Assembly: GCA_946187345.1 (NCBI GenBank) | Contig: CAMHQD010000006.1 | Location: 17,544-81,543, forward strand | DNA: 64,000 bases | Reading direction: 5' to 3' | Origin: an uncultured Porphyromonadaceae bacterium | GTDB lineage: Bacteria > Bacteroidota > Bacteroidia > Bacteroidales > Muribaculaceae | Part shown: positions 34,384 to 43,535 of the stretch, one piece after another | Layout of the letters: each line of letters starts with the position of its first letter | Numbering within the stretch: the stretch's first letter is position 1 | The notes under the pieces: model-generated | What the model saw: only the letters and a program-made list of their open reading frames with translations | What the model was told of the DNA's origin: nothing | Databases searched by the model: none | Position numbers and translations under genes: made by a program

Positions 34384-34417
34384 GTTATTCACAATTTCAG
34401 GGAGTTATTCACAATTT
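34384..34417 (+). promoter_or_regulatory. Two tandem DnaA-box sequences upstream of parA
   Basis: GTTATTCACAATTT occurs twice, at 34384-34397 and 34404-34417, exactly 20 bases apart. Each contains TTATTCACA, which fits the DnaA box TTATNCACA. They lie 46-79 bases upstream of the parA -7 box, in the divergent region between the sigma gene and parA. Confidence 0.55.
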
Positions 34418-34462
34418 GTGCGATTAATAATGGCTGAATGTGGCAGAATAATGTGTTTTCTG

Positions 34463-34470
34463 TATCTTTG
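34463..34470 (+). promoter_or_regulatory. -7 box for parA
   Basis: TATCTTTG, 32 bases upstream of the ATG at 34503. A clear -33 TTTG is not visible. Confidence 0.5.
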
Positions 34471-34502
34471 CTGCTTAAAACATAGCACAACTATTAGAAA
34501 TT

Positions 34503-35264
<762 letters not shown>

Positions 35265-35276
35265 TTTTACGACGAG

Positions 35277-35325
35277 ACAACAACAGTGCCCGCGCCGTTC
35301 TGAACGGCGCGGGCACTGTTGTTGT
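35277..35325. terminator. Bidirectional terminator between parA and hppA
   Basis: ACAACAACAGTGCCCGCG continuing to CCGTT pairs over 23 bases with the sequence ending GCACTGTTGTTGT across a 3-base loop. It is placed between two convergent genes and is suited to stop transcription from both sides. Confidence 0.85.
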
Positions 35326-35344
35326 TGCCAAATGCTACTGACTA

Positions 35345-37735
35345 CTACTTCGACTGCATCTTGTAGAACGAGCGATAGACAAAGTAGAGCGCGATGGCCA
35401 CAAAGACGATGCCCACCCACGGCGCCACCTCACGGAAGTTCTCGCTGATGGCAATCTCCATAGCCAACACGCCAAACAGGGTGGTGAACTTGATAATCGG
35501 GTTCAGAGCCACGCTCGACGTGTCCTTGAACGGGTCGCCAACAGTGTCGCCCACGACGCTCGCGTCGTGCAACTCGGTGCCCTTGGCCTTGAGGTCAACC
35601 TCAACAACCTTCTTGGCATTGTCCCACGCGCCGCCGGCGTCGGCCATAAACACGGCCTGGAACAGACCGAACACGGCAATCGAAATCAAGTAACTCACAA
35701 ACAGGCACACCGCCGCGTTGCCGCCGATGCTCGCCGGTGACGACAGGCACGCGAAGCCTAACGCGAAGCAGAAGATGGCGATGAAGATGTTAATCATACC
35801 CTTCTGGGCATACTCGGTGCAGATGCGCACCACCTCCATGCTCTTGCCGGCATCGGCTTTCTTGGGCGCGTTCAGGTCAAGGTTGATGTTGTCCTTGATA
35901 AACTCCACGGCGCGGTTGGCACCCGTGGTGACGGCCTGCATCGACGAGCCGGTGAACCAGTAGATCACACAGCCGCCCAGGATAAAGCCCAGGATAGAGT
36001 AGGGGTTGAGCAGGTTGAGCACGCTCTCGGGCTGGATGCCCAGCGTGGACTGGATGAGCAGGATGAGCGAGAAAATCATCGTCGTCGCGCCGGCCACGGC
36101 GGTGCCGATGAGCACCGGTTTGGCGGTCGCCTTAAAGGTGTTGCCCGCGCCATCGTTGGCCTCGAGGTAATACTTCGCCTTCTCAAAGTCGGGCTTGAAG
36201 CCAAACTCCGCCTCAATCTCCTTGGAGGCCTTGTCGACGTCGTCCTCGATCAGCGACAACTCATAGACGCTCTGCGCATTGTCGGTCACCGGACCGTAAC
36301 TGTCCACAGCGATGGTTACCGGACCCATGCCCAGCATACCGAAGGCCACCAGACCAAAGGCGAAGATGGCGGGGTAGTTGCCCAGCAGGGCCCCCATTTC
36401 ATAGTAGGAACTGGCCATATAAGCCAGCAGCATCAGCGCGAAGAATACAAAGCCGGTCCAGAACGAGCCGAAGTTGCCGCTCACGAGACCCGAGAGGATA
36501 TTCAGCGAGGCGCCGCCCTGCTGCGACGTCTTGACCACTTCGCCCACATGGGCGCTGGTGGGTGAGGTGTAGAGTTTGGTGAACTCGGGGATGAGCGCCG
36601 CGCCCAGCGTGCCGCACGAGATAATGGTCGCCAGACCGACCCACCAGTTGCTGCCCAGGTGCTCGAGCAGGAAATAACTGGCGGCATAAGTGGCGGCAAT
36701 CGAGAGGATCGACGTGATCCACACCAGTGAGGTGAGTGGCTTCTCAAAGTCGAGGTCATCGGCACCGCTATAGCGGGCCTTGCTGATGATACCATTTATA
36801 TAATAGGCTACCACGCTTGCCACGACGCCAAGAATGCGCATCACGAAAATCCACACTAACAGGTCCACTTGGAACTGAGGCGGCACGGCGAGCAGGATAA
36901 ACGACACTAAAGCAACGCCGGTCACGCCGTAGGTCTCAAAACCGTCGGCGGTCGGGCCGATGCTGTCGCCGGCGTTGTCGCCGGTGCAGTCGGCAATCAC
37001 ACCCGGGTTGCGCGGGTCGTCCTCGCCAATCTTGAACACAACCTTCATCAGGTCGCTGCCGATGTCGGCAATCTTGGTGAAGATGCCGCCGGCGATGCGC
37101 AGCGCGCTGGCGCCGAGGCTCTCACCGATGGCAAAGCCGATAAAGCAACTGCCGGCCAAATCGCCCGGCATAAACATCAAGATGACAAGCATCAGCACCA
37201 ATTCCACACAAATCAGCACGATGCCGATGCTCATGCCGGCCGTGAGCGGAATGTTCAGCAGGTCAAGAGGGCGGCGGCGCAGTGAGGCGAACGCCATGCG
37301 TGAGTTGGCGTAGGTGTTCATGCGCACTCCGAACCATGCCACGCCGTAAGAGCCGAGCACGCCGATGACGGTCCAACCCAAAATCAGCGCCACTTTCCAT
37401 GCCTCCATTCCCTCGAGCAACCCGAAGTAGAGCACGACAGCGGCACCGATAAAGAGGAAGAGCACACCCAGGAACTTGCCCTGTTGCTTGAGGTAGGTGG
37501 CGCACGTCTTGAAAATAACGTCACCTATCTCCAGCATGGACTTGTGTGCCTTGAGGCGGCTCACGCGGTTAAACTGCCAGAAACCGAACAGCAGGCCGAG
37601 CACGACCACTGCAAAGCCCCAGTATAGCACCGTCGCCTTGTCGGCGAAGTCGGCGGGCATCTTCAGGTCGGCTTCACTTGCCATCATTGCCAGCGGCGCG
37701 CAGCCCGCCAGCATTGTCATAATTAGTTTTCTCAT
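35345..37735 (-). CDS. hppA: Membrane-bound sodium/proton-pumping pyrophosphatase
   Basis: A 796-residue protein with about 16 transmembrane helices. The pyrophosphate-binding signature is GEDDPRNPGVIADCTGDNAG, with the second set of acidic sites in FMADAGGAWDNAKKVVE and VVGDTVGDPFKDTSSVALN. It hydrolyses pyrophosphate to pump Na+ and/or H+ across the inner membrane. GNTFKATAKP holds lysine at the site where potassium-dependent enzymes usually have alanine. The ATG at 37735 is chosen because the promoter at 37802-37832 lies within the ORF-track extension. Monocistronic, ending at a bidirectional terminator. Confidence 0.96.
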   Translation of the reverse strand: MRKLIMTMLAGCAPLAMMASEADLKMPADFADKATVLYWGFAVVVLGLLFGFWQFNRVSRLKAHKSMLEIGDVIFKTCATYLKQQGKFLGVLFLFIGAAVVLYFGLLEGMEAWKVALILGWTVIGVLGSYGVAWFGVRMNTYANSRMAFASLRRRPLDLLNIPLTAGMSIGIVLICVELVLMLVILMFMPGDLAGSCFIGFAIGESLGASALRIAGGIFTKIADIGSDLMKVVFKIGEDDPRNPGVIADCTGDNAGDSIGPTADGFETYGVTGVALVSFILLAVPPQFQVDLLVWIFVMRILGVVASVVAYYINGIISKARYSGADDLDFEKPLTSLVWITSILSIAATYAASYFLLEHLGSNWWVGLATIISCGTLGAALIPEFTKLYTSPTSAHVGEVVKTSQQGGASLNILSGLVSGNFGSFWTGFVFFALMLLAYMASSYYEMGALLGNYPAIFAFGLVAFGMLGMGPVTIAVDSYGPVTDNAQSVYELSLIEDDVDKASKEIEAEFGFKPDFEKAKYYLEANDGAGNTFKATAKPVLIGTAVAGATTMIFSLILLIQSTLGIQPESVLNLLNPYSILGFILGGCVIYWFTGSSMQAVTTGANRAVEFIKDNINLDLNAPKKADAGKSMEVVRICTEYAQKGMINIFIAIFCFALGFACLSSPASIGGNAAVCLFVSYLISIAVFGLFQAVFMADAGGAWDNAKKVVEVDLKAKGTELHDASVVGDTVGDPFKDTSSVALNPIIKFTTLFGVLAMEIAISENFREVAPWVGIVFVAIALYFVYRSFYKMQSK

Positions 37736-37801
37736 GTCGTATATTGTTGTTACAAAATTAATTAGCGTGATAAAGCCACCGGTTTCGGTATTTCCGGCGC
37801 A

Positions 37802-37832
37802 CAAAGGTAGGCATTTTAGCCCAAATAACAAA
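37802..37832 (-). promoter_or_regulatory. Promoter of hppA
   Basis: On the minus strand TTTG at 37832-37829 and TACCTTTG at 37809-37802, spacer 19 bases, followed by a leader of about 60 bases before the ATG at 37735. Confidence 0.65.
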
Positions 37833-37913
37833 ATTTAAGACTTTAGTAATGGCCTACAACAAGGCTCCCTAATGCCTATAGGCAATAGAGAGTTTCCATG
37901 AAATCTATGGAGT

Positions 37914-38384
37914 CTAAAACTCGTCGAAGGCTAGCGGCAGCAGGTCGTGGCAACTATCCAAGACCAGCACACGGTCGCGTCCCACGAGCAACACCTTCAT
38001 CGGCTTGTGGCTCTTGGTCTCAAACTCAATCATCGCCTGGCGGCACACGCCACACGGCGCGCAAGGCTCCTCCACAATGTCATCGTTATGGAAAGCGGTC
38101 ACCGCGAGTTTAATCACGGCATTGTCGGGATAGTTTGCCGCGGCGTTATACAACGCGCTGCGCTCACCACACGTGCCGGCGCCAAAGGCTGCGTTCTCCT
38201 GATTGGCTCCCTTGATAATCAAGCCATTGTCGAGCAACAACGCCACGCCCACATGGAAGTGGCTATACGGCGCGTAGGAGCCGCGCGTCGCTTCGCGGGC
38301 AGTCTCCACAAGTTTGCGATCCTCGGCACTGAGCTCATCGTAGGTATACTCGCGCACTCGGGTATTGATGGTTTTCTCGGTCAT
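37914..38384 (-). CDS. cdd: Cytidine deaminase
   Basis: A 156-residue homotetramer-type enzyme. Zinc ligands and the catalytic glutamate are in FGAGTCGERSALYNAA and EPCAPCGVCRQAMIEFE. YAPYSHFHVGVALLLDNG is the substrate-binding strand. It deaminates cytidine and deoxycytidine to uridine forms in pyrimidine salvage. The start is the ATG at 38384; the ORF-track start would precede the -7 box. It is divergent from the GNAT-like gene. Confidence 0.95.
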   Translation of the reverse strand: MTEKTINTRVREYTYDELSAEDRKLVETAREATRGSYAPYSHFHVGVALLLDNGLIIKGANQENAAFGAGTCGERSALYNAAANYPDNAVIKLAVTAFHNDDIVEEPCAPCGVCRQAMIEFETKSHKPMKVLLVGRDRVLVLDSCHDLLPLAFDEF

Positions 38385-38426
38385 AATAGGTACTGGTTTA
38401 TTATGTTCGGTACATGATAAAGTGTG

Positions 38427-38434
38427 CAAAGGTA
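38427..38434 (-). promoter_or_regulatory. -7 box for cdd
   Basis: TACCTTTG on the minus strand, 43 bases upstream of the cdd ATG. Confidence 0.55.
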
Positions 38435-38541
38435 AAAAAAATATCGTTACACTCCAAATTTTTATCAACAAACTCTTTTAACATTATTTTGGATTTGACG
38501 GTGTCCAATAATTTTTTCTTGGCAATGTGGCGCTTTTTTTG

Positions 38542-38549
38542 TAAATTTG
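38542..38549 (+). promoter_or_regulatory. -7 box for the GNAT-like gene
   Basis: TAAATTTG, 26 bases upstream of the ATG at 38575, with TTGG near 38519 as a possible -33 element. Confidence 0.5.
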
Positions 38550-38574
38550 CACGCTTATAGCAACTGAAATTTAT

Positions 38575-39738
38575 ATGAGCGTAGAAATTCGACAGATAGA
38601 GCCCACCAAAAAAGCGCTGACGCGCTTTGTGGAGTACCCCATCGATTACCTGTACGCCGACAATGACCACTACGTGCCGGCATTGGTTATCGACGAGGTG
38701 GACACGCTGCGGCCCGACCGCAACCCGGCGTTTGACTTTTGCGACAGCATCTACTACATGGCCTACCGCGACGGGCAGCCCGTGGGGCGCATCGCCGGCA
38801 TCGTGAACAAGGCCGTGAACGAGCGCACCGGCAAGCGCGAGGCGCGCTTCGGCTTCGTGGATTTTATCGACGACGACGAGGTGGTTGACGCCCTTTTCGG
38901 TGCCATCGAGCAGTGGGCTCTCGACCGCGGCCTCGACACTCTTGTTGGCCCGATGGGATTTACCGACATGGATCGTGAGGGAATGCTCATCGACGGCTTT
39001 GACTACGACGCGACACAGGCCGAAATCTACAACCACGCATACTATCCGCGACACATGGAGCGGATGGGCTTTGAGAAAGACGCCGACTGGTTGGGCTTGC
39101 TCATATACGTCCCGGACGAGATCCCGTCCAAGATGGTGCGTGTGGCCGACATCGTCAGGCGGCGCTACAACGTGGACAACATCCACTTCAAGAGCCGCAA
39201 GAAACTCGTCAAGCAATATGGCGACGCCATCTTCTCGCTCATCAACGAGGCCTACGACAGTCTGTTTGGCTATTCGCCGCTCACCAAGCGACAGATTGAT
39301 CACTATATTGATATGTATCTGCCTTTTCTGCCGCTTGACGACATCTCGCTCATCGTCAGGCGCGACGAGGGTCATGATGGCGAACTGGTGGGAGTTGGCA
39401 TCGCCATACCGTCACTCAGCCGAGCCCTAATCAAGAGCCGTGGGCGCCTGCTGCCCTTTGGGTGGTGGCACCTGCTGCGGGCCTTCAAGGGCGAGAACCC
39501 CGTGGTGGACCTGATGCTGGTGGCCATCAAGCCGGAGTATCAGAGCAAGGGAGTGAACGCGTTGTTGTTCACTGACCTCATCCCCAGTTTCCAACGCCAT
39601 GGCTACAAGGTGGCCGAGAGCAATCCCGAGTTGGAGGCCAATAGCAAGGTGCTCACACAGTGGGACTACTTCGAGACCAAGCCCACCAAGCGCCGCCGTG
39701 CCTACATCAAACGAATTGGCGGGGAGAGCAAAGAGTAA
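38575..39738 (+). CDS. GNAT-like protein of the YghO type, unknown substrate
   Basis: A 387-residue protein. The N-terminal part has PALVIDEVDTLRPDRNPAFD and YYMAYRDGQPVGRIAGIVNK, a GNAT-like strand pair. The middle contains VGPMGFTDMDREGMLIDGFD, and the C-terminal part VDLMLVAIKPEYQSKGVNAL with acetyl-CoA-binding (Q-x-K-G) character. Large two-domain GNAT-like proteins of this kind are common in Bacteroidetes but uncharacterised. A hairpin terminator follows, so it may not be co-transcribed with the tubulin/actin-fold operon downstream. The long minus-strand ORF over it is a shadow. Confidence 0.7.
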   Translation: MSVEIRQIEPTKKALTRFVEYPIDYLYADNDHYVPALVIDEVDTLRPDRNPAFDFCDSIYYMAYRDGQPVGRIAGIVNKAVNERTGKREARFGFVDFIDDDEVVDALFGAIEQWALDRGLDTLVGPMGFTDMDREGMLIDGFDYDATQAEIYNHAYYPRHMERMGFEKDADWLGLLIYVPDEIPSKMVRVADIVRRRYNVDNIHFKSRKKLVKQYGDAIFSLINEAYDSLFGYSPLTKRQIDHYIDMYLPFLPLDDISLIVRRDEGHDGELVGVGIAIPSLSRALIKSRGRLLPFGWWHLLRAFKGENPVVDLMLVAIKPEYQSKGVNALLFTDLIPSFQRHGYKVAESNPELEANSKVLTQWDYFETKPTKRRRAYIKRIGGESKE

Positions 39739-39764
39739 AGAAGTTGTATTACAAGAGTTCAGCG

Positions 39765-39785
39765 CAAAACGGCCTCGCCGTTTTG
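39765..39785 (+). terminator. Hairpin after the GNAT-like gene
   Basis: CAAAACGGC and GCCGTTTTG are perfect complements around a 3-base loop. The T-rich right arm is followed by TCTCTCC rather than a strong T run, so readthrough is possible. Confidence 0.6.
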
Positions 39786-39805
39786 TCTCTCCAAAACTCG
39801 ACTAA

Positions 39806-40261
39806 ATGAAACGATATATATTTTTGACATTGGGCATCGCCTTGAGCGTGTTGTTTGTCGTCGCGGCCTATTTGGATAGCGGCGGCCTCTATGAGGCACT
39901 CTACTACCAGCGCGACTTCAGTCAAGAGATGTACGAACTGGGGGTGTATCCAACCCTTGCGCTGCTCTCGGTAACTCTCACATGGGGCATTGCCGCACTT
40001 TACTACTATGTTATCAACTCGGTGCATTTCGACCGCTGGTGGCACTGGACGCTGATGCTCGTGGTGGCCGCCGTGGTGACGCCGGCGGCGTGCTACGCTG
40101 TGAGCGACGCGGCTCTGGCGAGCGCCGGCGTTGACTACGCCGTGCAACTGGGCCAGTTTGAGATGCAGCACGTCATCTGGGGCGCGCTGCTATTCATCGT
40201 AGCCTCCCTCTCGATGCGCTGGTGGAGCACCAACTGCCGCCACACCCCATTCCCACAATGA
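39806..40261 (+). CDS. Four-helix integral membrane protein, unknown function
   Basis: A 151-residue protein with four predicted membrane segments: LTLGIALSVLFVVAAYL (about 7-23), LALLSVTLTWGIAALYYYVI (50-69), WTLMLVVAAVVTPAACYAV (76-94) and HVIWGALLFIVASLSM (127-142). I do not recognise the family. It is separated by 108 bases, with a hairpin, from the tubulin-fold gene, and all following genes share its strand. It is a candidate membrane anchor or first gene of that operon. Confidence 0.65.
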   Translation: MKRYIFLTLGIALSVLFVVAAYLDSGGLYEALYYQRDFSQEMYELGVYPTLALLSVTLTWGIAALYYYVINSVHFDRWWHWTLMLVVAAVVTPAACYAVSDAALASAGVDYAVQLGQFEMQHVIWGALLFIVASLSMRWWSTNCRHTPFPQ

Positions 40262-40328
40262 GAAGAGAGTTGAGTTCAAGGCGTCTATGCCGCTTGAACA
40301 GCATCAATAACTAATAAATGAGTGCCGT

Positions 40329-40351
40329 GCAAGGCGGTCACGCCGCCTTGC
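40329..40351 (+). repeat. Stem-loop immediately before the tubulin-fold gene
   Basis: GCAAGGCGG and CCGCCTTGC form a perfect 9-base stem around TCACG, 18 bases upstream of the chosen ATG at 40370. The leader between contains AACGACTAATGACTGAT. It could influence translation or message processing. It lacks a T tract, so it is not a standard terminator. Confidence 0.5.
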
Positions 40352-40369
40352 CAACGACTAATGACTGAT

Positions 40370-41902
40370 ATGAGACTGTTTCTCTTTGCAATAGGCGGCA
40401 CAGGGGCTCGCACCCTCAAGTCGCTCACGATGCTCGCCATGGCGGGCGTCAAACCCGTGCGTGACGACGGCACACCGCTCGACGACTTTGAACTCGTGCC
40501 GGTGATTATTGACCCGCACCGCGCCGGCGAGGACATCAAGCGTACCGAGGCTCTGCTGGCCGACTATCGCCAGACGCGCGAGGCCCTCTACGGCGACCGA
40601 CGCGACGCCGAGGGCTTCTTCGCAATGCGTATCAGCAGCCTGCGAGACATCGCCGGCACCGGTGTCGCCTCACGCCTGCCGGCGGGATACGCCATGAACC
40701 TCAGCGCTGTCGAGCATCGCCAGTTCAGTGACTTTATCGGCTATGACACCATGAGCGAGCCCAATCAGGCCCTCACCGACCTTCTTTTCGCGCCCTACCA
40801 GAAGGCCAACAAGATGAACATCGGCTTCGTCGGCTCGCCAAATATTGGCGCTGTGGCTCTCAATGAGATCAAGGATACGCCCGAGTTCAAGGCGTTTGCC
40901 GGAGTGTTCCGCCCGGGCGACCGCATCTTCTTTGTCAGTTCTATCTTTGGAGGCACCGGTGCGGCCGGCTTCCCCATCATGGTGAAGAACATCCGGCAGG
41001 CGGCCTCGCTCGATGGCACCGACAATCGCGACGCCCTCGCCCGCGCGCCAATCGGCGGCCTCACTGTGCTGCCCTACTTCACCCTCGAGCAAAGCAAGCA
41101 GGACGACCGCATCGCCACGGCCGACTTTGTGGTAAAGACCCAAAGTGCCCTCCACTATTATAACACAGCCCTCACGGGCGAGCACGACAGCCAGGTAAAC
41201 GCCATCTTCTATTTGGGAGACCAGGTGCGCTCGCTGCCTTACCGCTACGATCCGGGTGAGCACGGCCAACGTAATAACGCCCACTTGATTGAGATGGTTG
41301 GGGCTCTTGCTGTATTGAAGTTCGCCGCCATGCCAAACGACCGCCTGATGGATGCCGATGGCGAACCGTTGCCGCGCACGGCCGCTTTTGAGTACGCCCT
41401 CGAACAGGACGCCAACATCATCCACTTCGCCCAACTGGTGGCTCCCACACGGCGCTTGCTCTATAAGCCGCTCACAGCTCTTTACCACCTGCGCATCTTC
41501 CTCCATGACGGCTTCGAGAACCTTATCGGACAAGGCTTCACCCTCGACAAACCGCGCCTGACGGGCGACCTGATTGCCTCGCAATTCTACCGCACCGTCA
41601 AAGGGCCGCTGCTCGACAGTTACGCCGAGTGGCTGGCCGAGATGGACGACAACTCACGCAGCGTGCAACTCTTTGCGCGCGATGTGCCCGAGGGCGACAT
41701 GACCCACGCCGTGCGCGGCGTTGAGCCCAAGCGAGGCTTGCTGCGGCTCAAGAGCGTCAACATCGCCACCTACAAGGCCGCCATGAACGCCCTCACCGTC
41801 AACCCGGACGCCTATGCCACCGCAACACCCGAACAAAAACTCATGGACCTCTTCTACCGCGCGGCCATGCGTGTGATTGACTCCAATTTAGAGACTGTAT
41901 AA
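40370..41902 (+). CDS. Tubulin/FtsZ-fold protein of uncharacterised family
   Basis: A 510-residue protein starting MRLFLFAIGGTGARTLKSLT, where the glycine-rich loop corresponds to the first nucleotide loop of FtsZ and tubulin. Near residues 185-205 it has FFVSSIFGGTGAAGFPIMVK, a close match to the tubulin signature GGTG(S/T)G with the preceding hydrophobic strand. Length exceeds FtsZ, with a long C-terminal extension that lacks a clear FtsZ tail. It resembles the Tubulin_2-type families described in diverse bacteria. It should bind GTP and may polymerise. The downstream operon includes an actin-fold ATPase and membrane proteins. I chose 40370 since the preceding codons overlap the hairpin leader. 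Confidence 0.75.
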   Translation: MRLFLFAIGGTGARTLKSLTMLAMAGVKPVRDDGTPLDDFELVPVIIDPHRAGEDIKRTEALLADYRQTREALYGDRRDAEGFFAMRISSLRDIAGTGVASRLPAGYAMNLSAVEHRQFSDFIGYDTMSEPNQALTDLLFAPYQKANKMNIGFVGSPNIGAVALNEIKDTPEFKAFAGVFRPGDRIFFVSSIFGGTGAAGFPIMVKNIRQAASLDGTDNRDALARAPIGGLTVLPYFTLEQSKQDDRIATADFVVKTQSALHYYNTALTGEHDSQVNAIFYLGDQVRSLPYRYDPGEHGQRNNAHLIEMVGALAVLKFAAMPNDRLMDADGEPLPRTAAFEYALEQDANIIHFAQLVAPTRRLLYKPLTALYHLRIFLHDGFENLIGQGFTLDKPRLTGDLIASQFYRTVKGPLLDSYAEWLAEMDDNSRSVQLFARDVPEGDMTHAVRGVEPKRGLLRLKSVNIATYKAAMNALTVNPDAYATATPEQKLMDLFYRAAMRVIDSNLETV

Positions 41903-41928
41903 TCTTTAACTGAAAGTTTTATTGAGCA

Positions 41929-43500
41929 ATGGAACAGAGTCGTTTATACCCCGTTGGGGAGCAGGACTTCGAAGTGATGCGCGAGATGGGTATGGTGTAT
42001 GTCGACAAGACGGCATACGTCTACCGTATGACCCATAGTGGCGGACGGACTGTGTTCCTCAGCCGGCCTCGGCGCTTCGGCAAGACGCTGCTGTGCAATA
42101 CGTTGAAGCATTTCTTCCTCGGGCATCGCGATCTCTTCAAGGGGCTCGCCATCGACAGTCTCGAGACAGAGTGGACTGTCTATCCGGTGCTGCACTTCGA
42201 TATGTCGAAAGCCAAAAATGATGACATCAACGCAGCGCGCGTCACCGTGGGCACGTTGTTGCGCGAATATGAAGATCTATACGGCCGTTGTCCGGATAGT
42301 GACGGCTTGGGCGACCGCTTGCGCTATATCATCGAACAGGCACACCGGCAAACGGGTCAAAAGGCCGTGCTCATCTTCGACGAGTACGACTCGCCGGTGC
42401 TCAACGTCATCGACGACGATAAGAAGTTGGGCGAAATCCGCTCTCTGTTCAACACGTTCTACGGGCCGGTGAAGTCGATGTACGAGCACCTGCGCTTTGT
42501 GTTCATCACGGGCATCACCAAGTTCTCGCAGATGAGCATCTTCTCCTCAATAAACAACATCAGCAACATCACGATGGACGCCGCCTACGAGGGCATCTGC
42601 GGCATCACGGCCGATGAGTTGGAGCAATACTTCGCTCCGGACATCGAAGAACTCGCGACGAACCTGCGTTGCACGCCCGAGCAGGCCCTGCAACGGCTGC
42701 GCGACCGCTATGACGGCTACCACTTCTCACAGGCGCTCACCGACATCTATAACCCGTTCAGTCTGGTCAACGCCTTTAACAAGATGCGCCTGGGCATGTT
42801 TTGGTTTGACAGCGCCACGCCATCGTCGCTCATCAAAGTGCTCGACCACTATCAGTTCCGTCTTGATAATGTGGAGGGTGTCACGTTGATGGAAAGCGAT
42901 TTCAATCAACCGTTTGACAACTTCAAGACAGCCATCCCCATCTTGACGCAGAGCGGCTACCTCACCATCAAGGACTATGACTGGGAGAGTGAGATGTACA
43001 CGCTCGGTATCCCGAACAAAGAGGTGTATGAGGGTCTCTATAAATGCCTGATGCAACTGTTGGTCAACGAGAATCCGCAGGACAACAGCAATATACTCAT
43101 TGCCGTGTGGAGAGCGATGCGCGACGACGACATCGACGCGGCGCTGCGCGCCGTGCAGAGTTACCTCGCCGCATTGCCCTATGATCTGAGCAACAAGACC
43201 GAGAAGGACTACGAGACAATCCTGCGCGTGCTCTTCGACGGTCTGGGCATCAAGGTGGACACCGAGGTGAAGAACGCCACCGGCCGCTGTGACGTGGTGA
43301 TGAAGTCCAAGACGACAGTCTATGTGCTCGAGTTGAAACTTGACGGTAACGGCACCGTAGATGACGCTCTGGCGCAAATCGACGAGAAAAATTACCTCAT
43401 CCCCTACTGGAACGACCCGCGCCCCAAGGTGAAAGTGGGCGTACTCGTCGACCCGACGCGCCGCACCATCACCGAGTGGAAGATAGCGGGTAGCGTATAG
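41929..43500 (+). CDS. AAA-ATPase-like protein with C-terminal PD-(D/E)XK domain
   Basis: A 523-residue protein of the large Bacteroidales family pairing an AAA-ATPase-like domain with a DUF1703-type nuclease fold. It begins LYPVGEQDFEVMREMGMVYV and DKTAYVYRMTHSGGRTVFLS, with the P-loop-like RPRRFGKTLLCNTLKHFF and the acidic Walker B AVLIFDEYDSPVLNVI. The C-terminal part has the nuclease motif E-V-K-NATGRCDVVMK and VYVLELKLDG. These genes occur in many copies per genome and are poorly understood. Here it lies between the tubulin-fold and actin-fold genes, with 26- and 35-base gaps, so it either belongs to that system or has inserted into it. Confidence 0.87.
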   Translation: MEQSRLYPVGEQDFEVMREMGMVYVDKTAYVYRMTHSGGRTVFLSRPRRFGKTLLCNTLKHFFLGHRDLFKGLAIDSLETEWTVYPVLHFDMSKAKNDDINAARVTVGTLLREYEDLYGRCPDSDGLGDRLRYIIEQAHRQTGQKAVLIFDEYDSPVLNVIDDDKKLGEIRSLFNTFYGPVKSMYEHLRFVFITGITKFSQMSIFSSINNISNITMDAAYEGICGITADELEQYFAPDIEELATNLRCTPEQALQRLRDRYDGYHFSQALTDIYNPFSLVNAFNKMRLGMFWFDSATPSSLIKVLDHYQFRLDNVEGVTLMESDFNQPFDNFKTAIPILTQSGYLTIKDYDWESEMYTLGIPNKEVYEGLYKCLMQLLVNENPQDNSNILIAVWRAMRDDDIDAALRAVQSYLAALPYDLSNKTEKDYETILRVLFDGLGIKVDTEVKNATGRCDVVMKSKTTVYVLELKLDGNGTVDDALAQIDEKNYLIPYWNDPRPKVKVGVLVDPTRRTITEWKIAGSV

Positions 43501-43535
43501 GGCCTGTTAGCACAACATAAATATGAATAAACATA

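Noticed and set aside
38401-39375. 324-codon minus-strand ORF
   Set aside because: Shadow of the GNAT-like gene, which has a promoter and recognisable motifs on the plus strand.
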